DNA of 9,612 bases from Candidatus Roizmanbacteria bacterium CG11_big_fil_rev_8_21_14_0_20_36_8 (GTDB lineage Bacteria; Patescibacteriota; Microgenomatia; UBA1406; GWC2-37-13). Below, piece after piece: positions 5,423 to 9,612 of the stretch. The position numbers and the translations under genes are program-made. The first letter of the stretch is position 1; each line of letters opens with the position of its first letter. The stretch is taken from assembly GCA_002796045.1 (NCBI GenBank), contig PCVM01000109.1, positions 1 through 9,612 of the forward strand, given 5' to 3'. The notes beneath the pieces were generated by a model. That model saw only the letters and a program-made list of their open reading frames with translations, did no database searches and was not told the DNA's origin.

Positions 5423-5986
5423 TCACGACTTCAGCAAATTTTTAATCCCTACCTTCAAATCTCCAAGAAGCGGATTGTCTGCCCAAGTTTTTTCTAATGC
5501 GCCAATGAGTTTTTTATAACGAAGAATTGTATCTTCTTTGCTTGCATTAAAGCTTTCAAATACTTCATCTCCCTGTGTTTTTATATTCTCATTTAGCTCG
5601 ACTAGATTGTGGAGTACATCTGCTGACTTTACGAGGAGCGAATCATGATTCATATCCTTGATATGCGAAAGAGCTGCCATTTTCCGCTCACTCCATGGAA
5701 GTGTTTTATCTTGTTCTGTGACGTCATTTACCATTTGAGCAATTCTGCCGTTAAATTCTTTTTCTAAAAACTCTTTTGTCACCGATCCATATGGTACGCA
5801 ATCTTCGATCGTATCATGAAGTATCCCTGCACAAATGATATTTTCATCTGGTGTCACGCGGGAAAGAATCAGTGCGACGGTGAGCGGGTGAGTTATGTAT
5901 GGGATATCTTTCCCTTTTCGTTTTTGAGTAAGGTGTACTTTTGTGGCAAAGGTGATGGATTTATGGATGAGGGGGGTGAAGATCAT
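5423..5986 (-). CDS. Stand-alone HD hydrolase, likely small alarmone hydrolase ((p)ppGpp pyrophosphohydrolase-like)
   Basis: The 187-residue cytoplasmic protein has the metal-binding pattern of the RelA/SpoT hydrolase domain: His33 (ITHPLTVAL), His57-Asp58 and Glu61-Asp62 (GILHDTIED), Asp123 and Asn127 (KSADVLHNL). The spacing between these residues closely matches that of bifunctional Rel enzymes (H53, H77-D78, E81-D82, D144, N148). No synthetase, TGS or ACT domain follows, and the length is close to that of MESH1-type small alarmone hydrolases (about 180 residues). The predicted reaction is Mn-dependent removal of the 3'-pyrophosphate from ppGpp or a related nucleotide; the true substrate is open. 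The start ATG at 5986 has no Shine-Dalgarno sequence but lies 7 bases after a TATAAT box, so the message is probably leaderless. It diverges from the DUF4268-mod-res operon. Confidence 0.88.
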   Translation of the reverse strand: MIFTPLIHKSITFATKVHLTQKRKGKDIPYITHPLTVALILSRVTPDENIICAGILHDTIEDCVPYGSVTKEFLEKEFNGRIAQMVNDVTEQDKTLPWSERKMAALSHIKDMNHDSLLVKSADVLHNLVELNENIKTQGDEVFESFNASKEDTILRYKKLIGALEKTWADNPLLGDLKVGIKNLLKS

Positions 5987-6009
5987 TGTTAAAATTATAT
6001 AATAAATCT
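5987..6009 (-). promoter_or_regulatory. Promoter of HD hydrolase gene, leaderless type (shared box, copy B)
   Basis: On the minus strand, -10 TATAAT (5994-5999) is followed by TTTAACA and the ATG at 5986, so transcription should start at the start codon. The 21 bases 5989-6009 match 4954-4974 with one mismatch. A clear -35 is not visible. Confidence 0.5.
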
Positions 6010-6085
6010 TAAGTTATTGAACTTTCTCCTGAAGTGGTTTGCAATAATAAATGTTTATTCGATGGCATAAAATGGAAACCCCCAG

Positions 6086-6121
6086 ATTAACTTCGATAAA
6101 GATTGTTTTTTTGACTATAAT
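6086..6121 (+). promoter_or_regulatory. Promoter of the DUF4268-mod-res operon (shared plus-strand box, copy B)
   Basis: ATTAACTT, then TAAAGATTG, a run of seven T and GACTATAATGGG, with -10 TATAAT at 6116-6121. It parallels the box at 5105-5141. A leader of roughly 65 bases would precede the ATG at 6194. No Shine-Dalgarno sequence is present before that ATG. An imperfect dyad AATAAA-TG-TTTATT (6046-6059) upstream could be an operator. Confidence 0.5.
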
Positions 6122-6193
6122 GGGACAAGGAATAAATTGATTTTCGGGATAGAATATACTGAGTAAGAAAAAAATAAAGCTTGATTTTTAACT

Positions 6194-7132
6194 ATGAAAA
6201 AAACATTGTCAAAACTGGGAAAAATTGAGTTGCGTGATGTATGGGGTCATGAAGCTATTGATTTCACGAGTTGGCTAGCCCAAGAAGAAAATTTAGATGT
6301 TTTAAGTGAAGAGATTGGCGTTACTATAAAATTAATCAAGACTGAGGCGTATGTTGGTAAATTCAATGTAGACATACTTGCAGAAGAGGAAGCATCAAAT
6401 CGTAAAATTATTATTGAGAATCAGCTTGAAGATACTAACCACGATCACTTAGGAAAAATAATTACCTATGCGTCGGGATACGATGCAGAAATAATTATAT
6501 GGATTGTAAAAGATGTTCGAGAGGAACATCAAAAAGCTATTGAGTGGTTAAACGAACATACCGATGAAAACATTGGTTTCTTTTTGTTAAAGATAGAGCT
6601 CTGGCAAATTGATGGTTCAAATCCGGCTCCAAAATTTGAAATCATGGTAAGTCCCAACGAGTGGGCAAAAACAATTAAAACAACACAATCGACTGGGGTA
6701 CTAACTAATACAAAACTTCAACAACTAGAATTTTGGAAGGCTTTTAAATCATTTGTACAAAATACGGATAAACGCATTCGATTACAGACTCCCCGACCTC
6801 AACACTGGTATGATGTTAGCATTGGCAGTTCCGAGGCTCATTTAAGCTTAACTGTTAATACGAGAGACAATCTTATTACATGTGATTTGTATATCTCGAA
6901 TAATAAAGAGCTGTATACTTTTTTAAACACTAAAAAGGATTTAATTGAAAGTGAAATCGGAGAAAGTGTTAAATGGTGGATTGCCCGCAAGGCATCGGGG
7001 ATAAGAATTAAAAAAGAGGTTACTAATGTTTTTGATCAAGACCGCTCAGAAGAGTACTTTACATGGCTCTATGAAAAAATAATTTTAGTTCAAAAAGTAT
7101 TTGGAAAATATATTAGGGAGTTTAAAAAATAA
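6194..7132 (+). CDS. DUF4268 protein with N-terminal PD-(D/E)XK nuclease-like domain
   Basis: The 312-residue cytoplasmic protein is the first gene of the restriction operon. Residues about 50-105 form a PD-(D/E)XK-type core: Asp60 in KFNVDILAEE, then Glu75-x-Gln77 in KIIIENQLEDTNHDHLGKII, followed by TYASGYDAEIIIWIV. E-x-Q in place of E-x-K is a known variant in this superfamily. The C-terminal ~130 residues, starting near LEFWKAFKSFVQNTDKRIRL, match the DUF4268 layout. DNA cleavage is plausible but not shown. ATG 6194 is the first start after an in-frame TGA and has no Shine-Dalgarno sequence. The stop is 5 bases before mod, implying translational coupling. It could be an accessory nuclease, a regulator, or a separate defence gene sharing the promoter. 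Confidence 0.85.
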   Translation: MKKTLSKLGKIELRDVWGHEAIDFTSWLAQEENLDVLSEEIGVTIKLIKTEAYVGKFNVDILAEEEASNRKIIIENQLEDTNHDHLGKIITYASGYDAEIIIWIVKDVREEHQKAIEWLNEHTDENIGFFLLKIELWQIDGSNPAPKFEIMVSPNEWAKTIKTTQSTGVLTNTKLQQLEFWKAFKSFVQNTDKRIRLQTPRPQHWYDVSIGSSEAHLSLTVNTRDNLITCDLYISNNKELYTFLNTKKDLIESEIGESVKWWIARKASGIRIKKEVTNVFDQDRSEEYFTWLYEKIILVQKVFGKYIREFKK

Positions 7133-7137
7133 TACTT

Positions 7138-8727
7138 ATGAAAAATACTATGACAAACGAAATAAAAAAAGTGAAAGATGATTTAATCGACGAGTTGGAC
7201 AAGCGCATTGGCGACAAGATTATAGAAAAGACGAATGCTGACCTCTTAAAAAAACTCATAGAGCAAGCTGAGACAATCAACGAGGCCATAATGATCGCCG
7301 AACTCGGCACCACCTATAAACGCACGGGCTTTCATTTTGACAAACGACTGGAAAAGATGACGGACACGATAAAGTATTTTAAGAAAAACGAAAAATTAAG
7401 TTTTTGTTCAGGACAAAATGCACTTACGCACAAGCTCATCGTCGGCGACAACTATGATGCACTCCTTAACCTCCTGATTGAATATCGTGGCAATATTGAT
7501 GTGATTTATATTGATCCACCATACGGTAAAGACTCTATGGGTGAGTTCGCACAGACGAATTATGAGAATGCGATCACGCGGGACAATTTGCTTTCCATGC
7601 TTTATCCACGCCTTGTCCTCGCCCGCCAGCTTTTGAGTGATAATGGCGTGATATTTTGTAGTATTGATGACAAAAATCATGCGTATGTGAAAGGGCTCTT
7701 TGATGAAGTATTTGAGGAGAATAATTTTATAGACAGTCTTCATTGGAAAAAAAAGAAGCAACCTTCATTTCTGAGAACTCATACAGCTAAGGTGATGGAA
7801 TATGTTCTCATATATGGAAAGATAAAATCTCAAGTTGGTAAATTATCTATTGAAAAAATATCAGACTCCACAAAAAAAGTAGTTAATATTAACAACTCTG
7901 TATCACTAAGACATTTTAATAAAGGCGTTCGCGTAAAGATAAGTGGTAATGGAAAAATTGAGAAAGGTAAATACACTATAAAATCTATGCAAATAGAATA
8001 TCTAAACGATGTTATTTACGAAAATGGAAAAACAATAAACGAAGTAGATGTTAAGGCACAATTTTCGGTTTCTCAAGATAAAATAGATGAATACATTCGT
8101 CAGAATTTACTTTTTATAACGATAAACAAGGGACTAAGACGAGATGTCTCAGAAACCGAAAAAGATAAAGCTAAGTCAATAACGGATTTACTGTTAGAAT
8201 GGGGAGATAATCAAGATAGTGAAAAGGAGCAACAGGATATTTTTGGTGATATCTTATTTGAATATACAAAACCAATCAAACTAATAGAAAACTTAGTGAA
8301 ATCTACAATGATTGAAGATGCAATCGTCCTTGACTTCTTCGCTGGATCTGGCACTACAGGACAAGCGGTACTGGAACTCAATAAACAAGACGACGGGAAA
8401 AGGCAATTTATTTTGGCAAATACAAACGAGATAACCGACATCACACCAAACGGTATCGTTAACGATGTTACCAGCAAACGACTCAAACGAGTGATGACCG
8501 GCGAGTGCTATGACGGCACCAAAGACTTTAAGTGGAACGAGAAAAATAAACCTCTCGGCGATAATCTTGATGTTTATGATATTGCCACTGTGGCGCCGTA
8601 TTCTGATGATCCGTTTACGCAAATAGATGAGACATTGTATGGCAAGGAAAAACTCGGAGTGAATGAAAAAATAAAATGGGTGTGTGAAAATTTTGAAGGC
8701 ACGCAAAAAACCCTTAAAGACAAATAA
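7138..8727 (+). CDS. mod: Type III-style site-specific DNA methyltransferase (Mod), beta class
   Basis: The 529-residue enzyme transfers methyl from S-adenosylmethionine to an exocyclic amino group (N6-adenine or N4-cytosine) in DNA and supplies specificity for the Mod-Res complex. The catalytic motif IV DPPY is at residues 126-129 (VIYIDPPYGKDSMGEF), and the cofactor motif I FAGSGTT at 401-407 (VLDFFAGSGTTGQAVLELN). The order IV, recognition domain, I defines the beta class. An N-terminal helical region (1-60) includes AELGTTYKRTGFHFDKRLEK, typical of type III Mod. The region between (about 200-395) is the target-recognition domain and is markedly AT-rich compared with both ends. At 529 residues it is somewhat short for type III Mod, usually above 600 as I recall. 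It starts 5 bases after the DUF4268 gene, and res follows 2 bases after its stop. An in-frame alternative ATG lies at 7150. Confidence 0.93.
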   Translation: MKNTMTNEIKKVKDDLIDELDKRIGDKIIEKTNADLLKKLIEQAETINEAIMIAELGTTYKRTGFHFDKRLEKMTDTIKYFKKNEKLSFCSGQNALTHKLIVGDNYDALLNLLIEYRGNIDVIYIDPPYGKDSMGEFAQTNYENAITRDNLLSMLYPRLVLARQLLSDNGVIFCSIDDKNHAYVKGLFDEVFEENNFIDSLHWKKKKQPSFLRTHTAKVMEYVLIYGKIKSQVGKLSIEKISDSTKKVVNINNSVSLRHFNKGVRVKISGNGKIEKGKYTIKSMQIEYLNDVIYENGKTINEVDVKAQFSVSQDKIDEYIRQNLLFITINKGLRRDVSETEKDKAKSITDLLLEWGDNQDSEKEQQDIFGDILFEYTKPIKLIENLVKSTMIEDAIVLDFFAGSGTTGQAVLELNKQDDGKRQFILANTNEITDITPNGIVNDVTSKRLKRVMTGECYDGTKDFKWNEKNKPLGDNLDVYDIATVAPYSDDPFTQIDETLYGKEKLGVNEKIKWVCENFEGTQKTLKDK

Positions 8728-8729
8728 TT

Positions 8730-9612
8730 ATGAGACAAGAAGCCATAGATCTACAACAAAATGCTGTCTCTGCCATTGTTGAACTCACCTCCTCGCAAGA
8801 CGAGATGACTTTCAAAGCGCCAACCGGAAGCGGTAAAACCTATATGATGGCGGAGATGATGAATCGCATTTTGTCGGCGGACAAAAATGTGATTTTTCTC
8901 GTGTCCACGCTCTCAAAAGGTGATCTCGCCACACAAAATTATGAGAAGTTTCAAGAATACTCGGCAAAGGGTAATTTTCCAAAATTAAAACCGTATCTTA
9001 TCAGTAGCCAGATTGCGGGTGAAGAGCGGTTGTTTGTGCCAACCGACTACAGTGTGTATCTTTTGCCCCGAGATTTGTATAAAAAAGGCGGACGACTCAT
9101 GCAAGGGGCGATGGAAGGTTTTTTGCAGAATATGACGGGTGCAGAGTGGATGGGAGGACAAGAAAAAAAAGTCTATCTCATCAAAGACGAATGCCATATT
9201 GCCACCAACAACCTGGACAATTTATCGGAAAAGTTTTTTACCAAAATATACAACTTTTCCGCCACACCAAAACTCTCACGCGGGCAACACCCTGATGTGG
9301 AGATTAAAAATGATGACGCGGTAAATGCGAAACTAATCAAAGATATTGAGTTGATTGATGATCAAAATATAAAGGTGGCGAGTGCGATTGAAAAGTTTGA
9401 AGAAGTGAAAAAGGATTATCGCAACCTGCTTGGCGTAAACCCCTGCCTCATTATCCAGATTAGCAACAAAGACAAAGCGGATGCTGAAATTGCTGAGATA
9501 AAAAAAGAATTGAACAAAGCCGAACACACGGATTTGAAGTGGATGCTGATTGTCAATGAGGAGAAGCAGTGCGATACCAACGACACTTTTAAGGCGAAAA
9601 AGTTGCCCGTGA
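8730..9612 (+). CDS. res: Type III restriction enzyme Res subunit, N-terminal helicase part (runs off window end)
   Basis: The ATG at 8730 lies two bases after the mod stop, so translation is coupled. The 294 visible residues are the superfamily 2 motor: Walker A APTGSGKT (30-37), DECH box (153-156, KDECHIATNNLD) and motif III FSATP (176-180). Between the first two motifs is SSQIAGEERLFVPTDYSVYL, which I cannot assign. ATP hydrolysis by this subunit drives communication between recognition sites before cleavage. The C-terminal motor motifs and the PD-(D/E)XK nuclease domain expected in Res lie beyond the window, so activity cannot be judged here. DECH in place of DEAH is an accepted variant. 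Its GC content looks like that of the ends of mod, not that of the DUF4268 gene. Confidence 0.93.
   Translation, partial: MRQEAIDLQQNAVSAIVELTSSQDEMTFKAPTGSGKTYMMAEMMNRILSADKNVIFLVSTLSKGDLATQNYEKFQEYSAKGNFPKLKPYLISSQIAGEERLFVPTDYSVYLLPRDLYKKGGRLMQGAMEGFLQNMTGAEWMGGQEKKVYLIKDECHIATNNLDNLSEKFFTKIYNFSATPKLSRGQHPDVEIKNDDAVNAKLIKDIELIDDQNIKVASAIEKFEEVKKDYRNLLGVNPCLIIQISNKDKADAEIAEIKKELNKAEHTDLKWMLIVNEEKQCDTNDTFKAKKLPV

Noticed and set aside
5164..5986. Toxin-antitoxin pair formed by the 66-residue gene and the HD hydrolase
   Set aside because: The two genes are convergent, not co-transcribed, and the small protein shows no toxin or antitoxin family features.
1..9612. CRISPR array, tRNA, rRNA, insertion sequence with transposase
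   Set aside because: I saw no regularly spaced direct repeats, cloverleaf-like segments, ribosomal RNA stretches or transposase motifs on either strand.

Overview
The window most resembles a chromosomal segment of an uncultured, small-genome bacterium, possibly Patescibacteria (CPR). The hints are moderate to low GC, short intergenic spaces, several start codons with no Shine-Dalgarno sequence and a -10 box only 6-7 bases upstream (leaderless style), scattered small palindromic repeats, and the mix of KilA-N, DUF305 and restriction genes. TGA ends several genes, so the code is standard. This assignment is an inference; no marker gene in the window settles it.

Left part (1-2489, minus strand): a partial recG helicase gene is preceded by a 37-residue membrane miniprotein gene in the same transcription unit. 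A roughly 490-base stretch follows that holds only a possible 50-residue ORF. Next is a DUF305 gene (signal anchor, duplicated IPHH motifs, Met-rich linker) with a good promoter.

Middle (2541-3256): there is no intact gene here, but three out-of-register remnants lie in order on the minus strand: a KilA-N-domain gene with a nonsense codon and an internal deletion, a short frame of unclear origin, and the C-terminus of a type I restriction subunit (HsdR) broken by frameshifts. This reads as a decayed type I restriction locus. It carries a 32-base perfect palindrome and abuts a GC-rich hairpin repeat whose second copy lies at 5009-5065.

Centre (3266-5986): on the minus strand, a membrane-anchored HtrA-like serine protease with a C-terminal NTF2-like region is followed 10 bases later by a small membrane protein. 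A 66-residue plus-strand gene with a strong Shine-Dalgarno sequence converges on a minus-strand stand-alone HD hydrolase of the small alarmone hydrolase type.

Right part (6194-9612, plus strand): a tight three-gene defence operon has gaps of 5 and 2 bases. It encodes a PD-(D/E)XK nuclease-like DUF4268 protein, a type III-style beta-class DNA methyltransferase (Mod), and the helicase part of the restriction subunit (Res), which runs off the window. The middle of mod is far richer in AT than its two ends, which suggests an exchanged target-recognition domain. The two divergent promoter regions (4954-5141 and 5989-6121) carry the same pair of boxes, one facing each way. The most unusual items are the DUF4268-Mod-Res arrangement, the decayed type I locus nearby, and the repeated promoter pair.
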